Position numbers and translations under genes: made by a program. DNA of 64,000 nucleotides from Microcaldota archaeon. Lineage in GTDB: Archaea > Micrarchaeota > Micrarchaeia > Norongarragalinales > Norongarragalinaceae. Positions 41,090-49,414 of this stretch are shown here, piece after piece; the stretch's first letter is position 1, and each line of letters opens with the position of its first letter. Location of the stretch: contig JACQQD010000012.1 in assembly GCA_016207165.1 (NCBI GenBank), positions 1 to 64,000 of the forward strand. The letters run 5' to 3'. The notes beneath the pieces are model-generated. The model was not told where the DNA came from and searched no databases. It saw only the letters and a list, made by a program, of their open reading frames with translations.

Positions 41090-42136
41090 TCAGGTCAGCC
41101 CCTCATACGCTTGAATGAGTTGGCGGGTAATGGGTTGCCACTGGTGGTGCTTGAGCACGAATTTTCGGGCGCGCTCGCCCATTTTTTCCCGGTAGGCCGG
41201 ATCGGCCAAGGCCAACAGTCCGGCCAGGATTTCCTCCTGCGTGTGGGCGTTGGCAATGGGCGGTTTTTCCCCGTAGAAGCGTTCGCCGAGTTTTTCGTCG
41301 ATGTACCGCAGGACCGGTTTTCCGCAAGACATGGCCTCAAGCGCCACCAACCCAAAGGAGCCGATGTTGAACTCGTCAGCCAAGAAATCGGCTTTTCGGT
41401 ACCACGAAAGCATTTCGGCTTGGCTGAGCCAATTTAGAAACGTGACGTTGCGTCCGATGCCCAATTCGGAAACCAGCGCCTTGCTTCTCTCTTTATGGAT
41501 GTCCCAATCCACGGCAAACAACTGCGCATCGGGATGGGTCTTGAGAAATTCGGCGAAGGCCCTGAAGAACTTGTCGTTGCCTTTCGTCACCCAGGAATGC
41601 CGGGTGGGATAGAAAATGGTCAGCCGCGGGTCGGCTCGCGCGACGGAACGCGGCGAATACGTTTCCGTGTCAATGATTTGGAAGACGAATTCCGCATCCA
41701 GGCCCATCTTTTCGAACAACCCCACCTGATCCGGCTGGGAAAAAAGGAGGTGGTCGCACGACGCATACGCGCGCCGCAACAAGAAACCCAGCAAGGTATT
41801 TTCCTGTGCGAACAACCTCAAATCGCTTCCCACGGGTTGCGCGATGAACGGCTTCCCCAAGAGTTGCGCGTAGACGACGCGGCCCCCATGCGCGTGGATC
41901 ACGTCGTATTTCCGCGTGTTTTTCCAGAGCGTGTACAGCGTCTTTGCCGGGTTCTGGGGCCGCCAGTATTTGACCCAAAAATGCCGCTGGTCTTCCGGTG
42001 GCAGTTCCACATCGCTTGGATCGCTGGAGACCATCAACTCGCAGTCTACGCCAGCCTGCCGCAAGTATTTAGCGTAATTGAACGACAGGTTGCAGACGTT
42101 GCCCAGCTGAAGCACTTTCACGACCCATGCACCCAC
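41090..42136 (-). CDS. GT4-type glycosyltransferase
   Basis: 348 aa from ATG 42136 (an internal GTG start after WV is possible). VIHAHGGRVVYAQLLGKPFI and RLTIFYPTRHSWVTKGND mark the two GT-B halves; the nucleotide-site Glu is in GSFGLVALEAMSCGKPVLRY. First gene of the operon with the HisH-like and HisF-like subunits. It may transfer the acetamidino sugar. Site 3 palindrome lies just upstream. Confidence 0.8.
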   Translation of the reverse strand: MGAWVVKVLQLGNVCNLSFNYAKYLRQAGVDCELMVSSDPSDVELPPEDQRHFWVKYWRPQNPAKTLYTLWKNTRKYDVIHAHGGRVVYAQLLGKPFIAQPVGSDLRLFAQENTLLGFLLRRAYASCDHLLFSQPDQVGLFEKMGLDAEFVFQIIDTETYSPRSVARADPRLTIFYPTRHSWVTKGNDKFFRAFAEFLKTHPDAQLFAVDWDIHKERSKALVSELGIGRNVTFLNWLSQAEMLSWYRKADFLADEFNIGSFGLVALEAMSCGKPVLRYIDEKLGERFYGEKPPIANAHTQEEILAGLLALADPAYREKMGERARKFVLKHHQWQPITRQLIQAYEGLT

Positions 42137-42172
42137 GCCGGCGTCTTGCGGCCGACACCACGCTCAGAGAAA

Positions 42173-42234
42173 TGTAAAGTTTGTTTTACATGCCCCTATT
42201 TAACGGTTTTTAGAGATGTAAAGTTTATTTAACA
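42173..42234. promoter_or_regulatory. Divergent promoter with two glycan-regulon palindromes (sites 3 and 4)
   Basis: TGTAAAG-TTTG-TTTTACA (42173-42190) and TGTAAAG-TTTA-TTTAACA (42217-42234) sit symmetrically around one TATA-like CCTATTTAACG (about 42195-42205). Each lies between that TATA box and the start codon of one divergent gene (42136 minus, 42248 plus), the classic repressor position. Confidence 0.75.
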
Positions 42235-42247
42235 TGGCGTCGCCGGT

Positions 42248-43108
42248 ATGCCCATGGAGAAAGTGCTCATCACCGGCGCCAACGGCTATCTGGGAGCGCG
42301 GCTTGCCGAACAACTGCAATCCGGCTACGACGTCATCGGACTGGTCCGAAGCCAAAAAAAAATGCCGTTTGAAAGCGTCGTTCACGACTTAAGCTCGCCG
42401 GACCAGCTGGAAGTGGACTTTGACGCCGCCATCCACGTGGCCGCCATGGAGCCGGACGCATGCCGAAAAGACCCGGTACAAGCGGAGCGCACCAACGTTT
42501 TCGGAACCATCAAACTCCTGGAAGCCGCCAGGAAAAACAAGGCCGAAAAGTTCATCTACGCATCCACCGGATCCGTATACGGCCCAAACGAAAAGCCCGC
42601 CCGCGAAACCATGGCCGTGAATTGCCAGGACGCGTATTGCAGAACCAAATACGGGGGGGAATTGGCCGCGCGACGCTTCAGCCGGTTCTTCCCGGTTTGC
42701 ACGCTGCGTTACTTTTTTCCCTACGGCCCCGGAACACACCCCAGCCGGCTAGTGCAACGAATGGTCAAACACATCCAAACAGGGCAACCCGTTGAACTAA
42801 ACAACGGGAATCGCCCGCAACTCAATCCCCTGTACATCGATGACGTGGTGGCCGCCACCCGCCTTGCGTTGGAACAGGACACCGGCGCGCATGCCGTTCT
42901 GAACGTGGCCGGCGAGGAAAAAACGGACATCCGGGACTTGGCGGAAAAAATCGGCCGCGCCCTCGGCGGGAAGAAACCGGTTTTCAAAAGAACCGGGAAA
43001 ACGTGCTCCAATTACTTGGCGGACATCACCGAGCTAAAAAAAACAGGCTTCCGGCAACGATACTCGCTGGAAGAAGGAATCCTCAAGACGGTTCAAGCCA
43101 CGGCGTAG
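42248..43108 (+). CDS. NAD-dependent epimerase/dehydratase (SDR)
   Basis: 286 aa from ATG 42248. VLITGANGYLGARLAEQL, YASTGSVYGP and AYCRTKYGGELAARRF give the cofactor loop, catalytic Ser and the Tyr-x3-Lys pair. Shorter than GalE; closer to dTDP-sugar or UDP-sugar reductase/epimerase types. Monocistronic, converging on the WbpG-like gene. Confidence 0.82.
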   Translation: MPMEKVLITGANGYLGARLAEQLQSGYDVIGLVRSQKKMPFESVVHDLSSPDQLEVDFDAAIHVAAMEPDACRKDPVQAERTNVFGTIKLLEAARKNKAEKFIYASTGSVYGPNEKPARETMAVNCQDAYCRTKYGGELAARRFSRFFPVCTLRYFFPYGPGTHPSRLVQRMVKHIQTGQPVELNNGNRPQLNPLYIDDVVAATRLALEQDTGAHAVLNVAGEEKTDIRDLAEKIGRALGGKKPVFKRTGKTCSNYLADITELKKTGFRQRYSLEEGILKTVQATA

Positions 43109-43112
43109 GCCA

Positions 43113-44282
43113 TCACGTGGCCGGCCGCGTGTACTTGATGTAGAAACTCTTGGGAACCAGTTCCGTTTTGTACATGAGCCAGAAAAGCGGCCGCAGCATG
43201 CGGAACGTGGGGTGATACGTCTCAAAGTCCTTGTGCGTCCGATGCGGCGCACGCAGTATCTCTTCAAACTCCTCGTCGCTTAAGTTCAACCGTTTCTTGA
43301 CTTCCTCCGTGACTTCGTCGTCGTAGGGCACCGGAGTCTTGAGTTCTTCCAGGGCCGCCTCGCGGCTTAACTGCCCGGAGCGGACCATGGCGGCCAATTC
43401 CGTGTAACGCAGGTCCCGGCCGAATTTGCCGGCGAGAATCAAGTTATCCCCAAAAATCGTGTAGCGGTTTTCCATGTGGTGGCCGCCGTACCACTGCCAA
43501 CCAAATTCTTTCGACAGAAACGTCTTGGTTTCCTCCTTCTGGTAGTCCACGTAGTACAAAGGCCGGGCCCGCTTGATGCCTTTCAACAGCCACTTCATCC
43601 ACTTGGACAGCCACAAGTTCGGGTAATGCTTGATTTTCATCGTACCGTAGCGTTTGTGCACGCTTTCCACGTACTTGCCGTCAAAATAGAACCACCCCAA
43701 CGGCGCAAAGCCCTCGGTGCGAAACGAGTGCCCGTCCAGAATGTACTTGACGTGGTGCTTGTCCGCCGCCTCGTACAACGTGGTAATCAAGCCGATGTCG
43801 GTGACGCAATCCGCTTCCGGCACCGAAGCCTTGAGAAAGGCCCGAACCAAGTCATTGAATTCGTCGTTGTCCATGACATACGTGTACAAGTCAATGTCCA
43901 GCTTCCGAAGCACGCGGTGGATGTTCTCCACGGCGATGCGCGAATTCCACGTATTGTCAAAATGAACGGCCAAGGGGCGCAGCCCCAACTTGACTTTCGC
44001 CAGGTACAACAAATACGAGGAATCGCACCCTCCGGAAACGCCGATCACGCAATCATACTTGTTGTTCTTGCCGGAAGCCTTGATACGCTCGGCCAACTCC
44101 ACCAACTTTTTCCAGCCAGCCTCGCCCGTGGGGTACTCGCGATCCATTTGGTCGTGCATGGCGCAGTAATTGCACACGCCCCGATCGTCAAACGTGGTGC
44201 GGGGAATGGTCGTGTCATACACGCACCTCACGCAGGTTTGCCGGGGGCCGGAGCCTCGTTTTTCGTCCATCACAAAAGTCAC
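43113..44282 (-). CDS. WbpG/WbuX-type N-acetyl sugar amidotransferase
   Basis: 389 aa from ATG 44282 (ATG 44270 possible). N-terminal zinc-like cysteines (CVRCVYDTTIP, CNYCAMHD). PP-loop ATPase motif CVIGVSGGCDSSYLLYLAK, and the family segment ILDGHSFRTEGFAPLGW. It activates the acetamido oxygen with ATP so that ammonia from the HisH/HisF-like pair can form an acetamidino group. Together these three genes define an acetamidino-sugar pathway. Confidence 0.88.
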   Translation of the reverse strand: MTFVMDEKRGSGPRQTCVRCVYDTTIPRTTFDDRGVCNYCAMHDQMDREYPTGEAGWKKLVELAERIKASGKNNKYDCVIGVSGGCDSSYLLYLAKVKLGLRPLAVHFDNTWNSRIAVENIHRVLRKLDIDLYTYVMDNDEFNDLVRAFLKASVPEADCVTDIGLITTLYEAADKHHVKYILDGHSFRTEGFAPLGWFYFDGKYVESVHKRYGTMKIKHYPNLWLSKWMKWLLKGIKRARPLYYVDYQKEETKTFLSKEFGWQWYGGHHMENRYTIFGDNLILAGKFGRDLRYTELAAMVRSGQLSREAALEELKTPVPYDDEVTEEVKKRLNLSDEEFEEILRAPHRTHKDFETYHPTFRMLRPLFWLMYKTELVPKSFYIKYTRPAT

Positions 44283-44374
44283 ACTATAGGGTCAAGCCAA
44301 TCCAAACCAAGCGGCGGACCATCGAGTCGAAGCCACGATGCCACCCCGCCTTTTGAAGCAAACCTAGGAACGAA

Positions 44375-44392
44375 TGTATATAAAACTTTACA
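44375..44392. promoter_or_regulatory. Glycan-regulon palindrome overlapping TATA (site 5)
   Basis: TGTATAT-AAAA-CTTTACA keeps a perfect right half and a degenerate left half that doubles as a TATA box (TATATAAAA). It lies between the divergent genes starting at 44282 (minus) and 44472 (plus) and resembles the minus-side element at 38132-38149. Confidence 0.6.
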
Positions 44393-44471
44393 TCCTCACG
44401 TACCATGGGAAATCGGAAAAAAAGAAAAGCGATCAAAAAGATTCGAACACGAAAAACCGTGGACAAACGAT

Positions 44472-45446
44472 ATGGCGAAAAACCAGGTGTTGGTAACCGG
44501 CGGCGCCGGATTCATTGGCAGCTTCGTGGTCGAACAACTCGTGCGACGAGGCAAAGACGTCGTGGTATTGGACAATTTCCGCTCCGGAAAACGCGGGAAC
44601 CTCTCGGCGGTGGCCAACCAAGTCAAAATCGTGGAAGGCGACATCCGGAGTCTGGACACCTTGGACCGCGTCATGCGGGGAATTCAAACCGTGTACCACA
44701 TGGCCGTCGAGCCCTTGACCATTGGATTGATTGACCCGTTCCTGATGGATTCCGTCAACAGCACCGGAACGCTCAACGTGTTGTACGCCGCCAAAAAACA
44801 CAAAGTCGTGCGCTTCAACTACGTGTCGTCATCCGAAGTATATGGCACGGCGAAGCATGTGCCCATGGACGAAGGCCACCCCTTGGATCCGTACACCACG
44901 TACGCGGCGTCCAAAGCCGCCGGCGAAGCGTACACGCGGGCCTACCACAACTGCTACGGCATGGACTACACCCTGATTCGGCCGTTCAACGCCTTTGGAC
45001 CCAGGCACCGCATGGACAGCTACAGCGCCGTGATCTTCCGGTTTTTGGAGCGCTTTTTGGCCGACAAACCGCCCATCGTCTACGGAACTGGAGAGCAGAC
45101 GCGGGACTTGAGCTTCGTCAAGGACTCCGCGCGCGGCATCGTGTTGGCGGGAGAATCGCCGGCCACCATCAACGACGCCATCAACATCGGCACCGGAACC
45201 GAGGTCAGCGTCAACGAAATCGCGCGCGTCATGGGGAAAGTGATGGGAAAAGACTTCGCGCCCCGGTACGAAAAAGAGCGGCCAGGCGACGTCATGCGCC
45301 ACTTGGCCGACGTGTCCAAAGCCAAGAAAGTCTTGGGCTTCAAGCCGGAACACACCTTTGAACAGGGCATCCGGGAAACGGTGGCTTGGTACAAAAACGC
45401 CCACGAGAACCACAGGCCGATTTCCGTCGGGGAAAAGAAAACGTGA
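44472..45446 (+). CDS. NAD-dependent epimerase/dehydratase (SDR)
   Basis: 324 aa from ATG 44472. The frame is open far upstream, antisense to the WbpG-like gene, but the conserved N-terminus VLVTGGAGFIGSFVVEQL begins here. NYVSSSEVYGT and TTYAASKAAGEAYTRAY carry the catalytic residues. Likely a UDP-HexNAc(A) epimerase or 4,6-dehydratase of the glycan pathway. Followed after 60 nt by aglB. Confidence 0.85.
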   Translation: MAKNQVLVTGGAGFIGSFVVEQLVRRGKDVVVLDNFRSGKRGNLSAVANQVKIVEGDIRSLDTLDRVMRGIQTVYHMAVEPLTIGLIDPFLMDSVNSTGTLNVLYAAKKHKVVRFNYVSSSEVYGTAKHVPMDEGHPLDPYTTYAASKAAGEAYTRAYHNCYGMDYTLIRPFNAFGPRHRMDSYSAVIFRFLERFLADKPPIVYGTGEQTRDLSFVKDSARGIVLAGESPATINDAINIGTGTEVSVNEIARVMGKVMGKDFAPRYEKERPGDVMRHLADVSKAKKVLGFKPEHTFEQGIRETVAWYKNAHENHRPISVGEKKT

Positions 45447-45506
45447 GCAAACCAAAGGGTTTTAACTCATTGACGGAAACAGTCCCTTTCAGCGTGTGAC
45501 CATCCA

Positions 45507-48254
45507 ATGCCTGTCGAGTTCTTGCCTTTGTTGTTGGCCTTTACCGTCTTGACGGTGCCCGGCATCGCGATGAGCTTCGCGCTCTTGCGAGGCACGTCAC
45601 TGAACCGGGCGGACAAGGCGCTCTTGGGCGCGGTTTTGGGTTTTGTCGCGGTGCCGCTTCTTTCATTCGTTGAATACTTGTTTCTGGGCATCGGCTTTAG
45701 CGCGCAACTGGTTTTGGCCAATTCGCTTTTGGTGTTGTTGGCGTCGCTTTTCGCCATGCACCTGCAGGGCGCGAAAATAAAAAAGCCCTCCCTGGGCGTG
45801 GATCTTTCAGGGGGTGCCCTGGACGTCCTCAAACGACACAAGAAACCCGCCATCTACCTCGCGCTTCTGGCCATCATGGCCCTGACGTTCTACGTGCGTT
45901 TTGCGCCTGCCTTTGACGCCACGTTTTTCGAGTTTGACCCGTATTACTACGAAAAACTCACGGAGCGGCTCGTCACCGCGGGGCACATCGACGCGTTTAG
46001 CGGCGACGCGTACTACCCGGAAAAGGCGTTCCAAGCCTGGCCGCCTTTGACGCAGTACCTCACCGGATCCTGGTACCTCTTGCACCAGTTCTTCGCCGGC
46101 CAATCCTACGACAAGACCACACTGATTTTGGTTTCCCAACTTTATCCCCCGGTGGTGGCCGCGTTCATGGGCTTTGTCGCGTTTTTGCTGGTGCGCACGG
46201 AATACAACGCGTACTACGGCCTAGTTGCCGCCGGCCTCATGGCGTTCACGCCGCAATTGGTCAAAAAATTCGGGGCCGGCGTGGCCGAGACGCAGCCGTG
46301 GGCGCTTTTTGCCGCCGTGCTTTTGTTTGCGCTGGTGCTTTTGATGCTCAAGGAAAAAAGCTACCGACTCGGCGCCCTGGCCGGCATCGCCGCACTTTCC
46401 AACCTGCTGGGCAGCCAGCAATACATTTGGCCCATCATCGTGCTGGGCGTGTTCATCGGCATCCAAGGCGTCCTGTACTTCTTGTCCAACTCGTTTGACG
46501 CCAAAAAATGGCAGCTCTTGGGCCTGGTGACCGCCGGCGTGCTTTTGGGCAACACGATTTTGGCCCTGTATCAAGGCCAGTACATCATCACGTTTACCGA
46601 CCCCATTCCCATGACGCTGTTGGCGGCCTACGTTTTTGGCACCATCCTTTTTGCCGCCGCCAAGTTCCTGCCATTAAAGACCATGACGCACCGCGTCGGA
46701 GCCCTCGGCGCGATTACCGTTCTTGGAATTGTCGCCTCCAGCTTCACGCCGCTTCTGAACATTTTGGCCAACACCGTGTTAAGCCAGTCCCGCGCCGCGT
46801 TTGCGCGAGGCGCGTTGGGTCAAACCATTGCCGAGGAAGGCCGAACCGTGCCCAGCCTCTTTGAGCCCTCGTTTGGCTCATTGAATCCCCCGCTTTTGCT
46901 GGGATTGGCGGCTCTGGTCACCCTGCTGTTGGCCGTCGTGTGGCTGGCCCGCCGCGACCACGTCAAATCCGCCGGAGTCTTGGCGGTTTTCGGCTTTTCC
47001 TTGATTTTCCTCAACCCCGTGGTGGACTCCGGTCTTTCAGCCCTGGAAAAAGCCATCCAGAACCCCGACGTTTCCGGATTGATCAACCTGTTCATCCAGA
47101 ACGACGTCTTCGGATACCTGCTGATCGCCTTGGTTTCCGTGTCCGCCTTGTACCTGACGTTGCCGGAAAACCAGCGAAGCGAAACCACGCTCTTGATGGC
47201 GCTCATCGTTTTTCCCATCGCGTTTGTGGGCCTGAACAAACTCAAGTTCATCGTGCACTTGTCCGTGGGGTTGACCCTCGCTCTGCCGTACGTCTTGGGC
47301 GAAAGCCAGCGGCTCTTGGAAGCCCTCAACGAATGGTTCAAGGTGTTTGCCAATCCGGCATCGTTCCGCATCGGCGTGCTGGCGTTTTTACTAGCCATCG
47401 GAGCCTTCGGCGTCTTCGCGCAAAGCCAAACCGTGGGGCAGAGCATGACGGAATTGCAGTTCACGCGCATCCCATCGGATTGGGTGCAAGCCTACCAATG
47501 GATGAACGCCAACACCCCCGTGGATTCCCGCATCATGTCGTGGTGGGATTACGGGCACTGGACGAACTTTTTTGGCGACCGGGACTCGGTGCTGGCCCCC
47601 ACGAACTTGTACGGCAAATTCAACCACGGAGTGGCGCGGGCGTTCGTCAACGGCGACGTCGACGAGCTTTACGACCGCATGGATTTTCACCAGGCCACGC
47701 ACGTGCTGGTGGACGCCGACTTGGTCGGCAAATGGGGGGCGCTGGTGTACCTCAGCGGCACCTGCCAGCAATCCGACGTGGCCTTCTGCCCTAAAGCTCC
47801 GGACGTGAACCTCTCCAACAGCCCCGGACAAAGCAAGTACGAAACGGAACACTACTTTGAAACCCTCGCCGTGGTGGGCAACTGCCCGGCATCGCTGACC
47901 GGCGTGCCGGTTCCGGCCATGCAAAGCAGCTTCGGCCTGGTGTACTGCGTAACGCAAAACGAGTTGCTGTTGGTGACCAACGACGGCCAACTCTCCGGCA
48001 CGGCCAGGTCCTACAAACTGGTCGGCCGCGACAACATCACCCAACTCTCCGAAAACGAGTCCTACTTGTTTGCCATCGGCGAAAACCAGTTCATCAACGT
48101 CAACCCCGACCTGGAACCCTTCAACATGAAAAGCAACGTCTTTAACGCGGCATTCACGCGCCTGTACTTCTTCGAATCCCTGCCCGGCTTTGAACTGGCG
48201 TACCGGTCCCCCAACAGCCAAGTCAAAATCTTCAAGTACACCGGCCGGCCTTGA
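45507..48254 (+). CDS. aglB: Oligosaccharyltransferase AglB (STT3 family)
   Basis: 915 aa from ATG 45507. The catalytic-loop acid is in FFEFDPYYYEK (about residue 144). About twelve or more hydrophobic helices follow, then the signature WWDYGHW at residues 679-685 and a soluble C-terminal domain with several cysteines. It transfers the lipid-linked glycan to Asn in N-x-S/T sequons outside the cell. The first ~105 residues form three extra hydrophobic segments before the usual STT3 start. A separate TATA-like GGTTTTAACTC lies near 45460; no TGTAAAG palindrome is present. Confidence 0.95.
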   Translation: MPVEFLPLLLAFTVLTVPGIAMSFALLRGTSLNRADKALLGAVLGFVAVPLLSFVEYLFLGIGFSAQLVLANSLLVLLASLFAMHLQGAKIKKPSLGVDLSGGALDVLKRHKKPAIYLALLAIMALTFYVRFAPAFDATFFEFDPYYYEKLTERLVTAGHIDAFSGDAYYPEKAFQAWPPLTQYLTGSWYLLHQFFAGQSYDKTTLILVSQLYPPVVAAFMGFVAFLLVRTEYNAYYGLVAAGLMAFTPQLVKKFGAGVAETQPWALFAAVLLFALVLLMLKEKSYRLGALAGIAALSNLLGSQQYIWPIIVLGVFIGIQGVLYFLSNSFDAKKWQLLGLVTAGVLLGNTILALYQGQYIITFTDPIPMTLLAAYVFGTILFAAAKFLPLKTMTHRVGALGAITVLGIVASSFTPLLNILANTVLSQSRAAFARGALGQTIAEEGRTVPSLFEPSFGSLNPPLLLGLAALVTLLLAVVWLARRDHVKSAGVLAVFGFSLIFLNPVVDSGLSALEKAIQNPDVSGLINLFIQNDVFGYLLIALVSVSALYLTLPENQRSETTLLMALIVFPIAFVGLNKLKFIVHLSVGLTLALPYVLGESQRLLEALNEWFKVFANPASFRIGVLAFLLAIGAFGVFAQSQTVGQSMTELQFTRIPSDWVQAYQWMNANTPVDSRIMSWWDYGHWTNFFGDRDSVLAPTNLYGKFNHGVARAFVNGDVDELYDRMDFHQATHVLVDADLVGKWGALVYLSGTCQQSDVAFCPKAPDVNLSNSPGQSKYETEHYFETLAVVGNCPASLTGVPVPAMQSSFGLVYCVTQNELLLVTNDGQLSGTARSYKLVGRDNITQLSENESYLFAIGENQFINVNPDLEPFNMKSNVFNAAFTRLYFFESLPGFELAYRSPNSQVKIFKYTGRP

Positions 48255-48269
48255 CGGGCGGCAACGGCA

Positions 48270-48302
48270 CCTATAAAAACACAATGTAAAGTATACTTTA
48301 CA
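48270..48302 (+). promoter_or_regulatory. Promoter with perfect glycan-regulon palindrome (site 6)
   Basis: CTATAAAAAC (48270-48279) is the TATA box. TGTAAAG-TATA-CTTTACA (48285-48302) is a perfect palindrome whose last base is the A of the start codon of the next gene. Transcription should begin at or very near the ATG, so a bound protein would cover the start site. Confidence 0.75.
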
Positions 48303-49414
48303 TGCATTTTTTGGTGTTGGGCTCCAAAGAGTACCCGGTGGGGCAAGGACAAAACGCGGACCCCTTGCCTTCGGGAGGTATGGAACGATACACCCAGGAA
48401 CTAGCCGACGGCCTGAAAAAAGCCGGTCACGACGTGACGGTGGTCACCCGAAGATTCGGACGAAAAAAATACGAGGACCTCCGGGGCATCCGCGTCGAAC
48501 GCGTAGGCTGGATTTCGGGATTTTTCCTGCGCAATCCGTCGTTCAACCTCAACGCCTACCGCCGCGCGCGAAGCCTGGACTACGACGTCTGCATCGCCCA
48601 AGGCGCCCTGGCGACGTTGGCGGCGCTGGCCTTGAAGGCTGAAAAGAAAAAACCCGTCATCGCCCGGCCCGCAGGCGTGGCGTTTCTCCAACCTCAATAC
48701 CCCGCCTGGCTGAAGGCACTGCTTTACCGGTTGGAGCGGTTCGCGTACCGCCACGCCGACGCCGTCGTATTTCCCAACCCGCAAGAGCAAGAAGCGTTCA
48801 AAAAGAAACTCGGCTTCCGCCCGTCCCGCGCCGTGCTCATCCCGACGGGCGTCAACGCAAAGCGGTTCCGTCCCCGCAAAAAGGCCAAGAAACGCCAGCC
48901 CACCGTCGTGTTCGTCGGACGGCTCCAAAAAGTCAAAGGCACGCAATACCTCATTGACGCCATGGCGGGGCTGGACGCGAGACTGGACATCGTGGGAAGC
49001 GGTCCTGAAGAAAAGCACTTGAAGAAACGGGTGGCTGAAAAAGGCCTTGAAAAAAAAATCCGGTTCATGGGAAACCAAACCAATGTTGAACCCCTTCTTT
49101 CCAAAGCCGACGCATTCGTCCTGCCATCGCTGTCCGAAGGCCTGCCCATCGCGCTTCTGGAGGCCTGGGCCGCGAAGGTGCCGGCCGTGGTCACAGACAT
49201 CGGTTTGCCCGCCGAGAATGGAAAAGATGCCTTGGTCGTGAAACCCGGAGACTCCAACGCCCTGCGCCAAGCCATTGGACGCATTCTATCCAATGAGAAA
49301 CTGGCCCGCCGACTTTCAGAGAATGCGTACCGGCGCGTCATGCGGGAATACAACTGGGACCACGCCGTCAAAAAATACGTTGAGGTGGCCAAGCGCCTGT
49401 GTGCGGCATCGTAG
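48302..49414 (+). CDS. GT4-type glycosyltransferase
   Basis: 370 aa from ATG 48302. SGGMERYTQELADGLKKAGH is the GT4 acceptor-side start, VVFVGRLQKVKGTQYLIDAM and PSLSEGLPIALLEAWAAKVP the donor side with the nucleotide-site Glu. Probably leaderless and directly under the site 6 palindrome. First gene of an operon with the asparagine-synthetase-like gene, overlapping it by 16 nt. Confidence 0.85.
   Translation: MHFLVLGSKEYPVGQGQNADPLPSGGMERYTQELADGLKKAGHDVTVVTRRFGRKKYEDLRGIRVERVGWISGFFLRNPSFNLNAYRRARSLDYDVCIAQGALATLAALALKAEKKKPVIARPAGVAFLQPQYPAWLKALLYRLERFAYRHADAVVFPNPQEQEAFKKKLGFRPSRAVLIPTGVNAKRFRPRKKAKKRQPTVVFVGRLQKVKGTQYLIDAMAGLDARLDIVGSGPEEKHLKKRVAEKGLEKKIRFMGNQTNVEPLLSKADAFVLPSLSEGLPIALLEAWAAKVPAVVTDIGLPAENGKDALVVKPGDSNALRQAIGRILSNEKLARRLSENAYRRVMREYNWDHAVKKYVEVAKRLCAAS

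Noticed and set aside
43476-44471. Open plus-strand frame extending the 44472 epimerase by 332 codons upstream
   Set aside because: It is antisense to the clearly conserved WbpG-like gene, and the epimerase cofactor motif starts right after ATG 44472.
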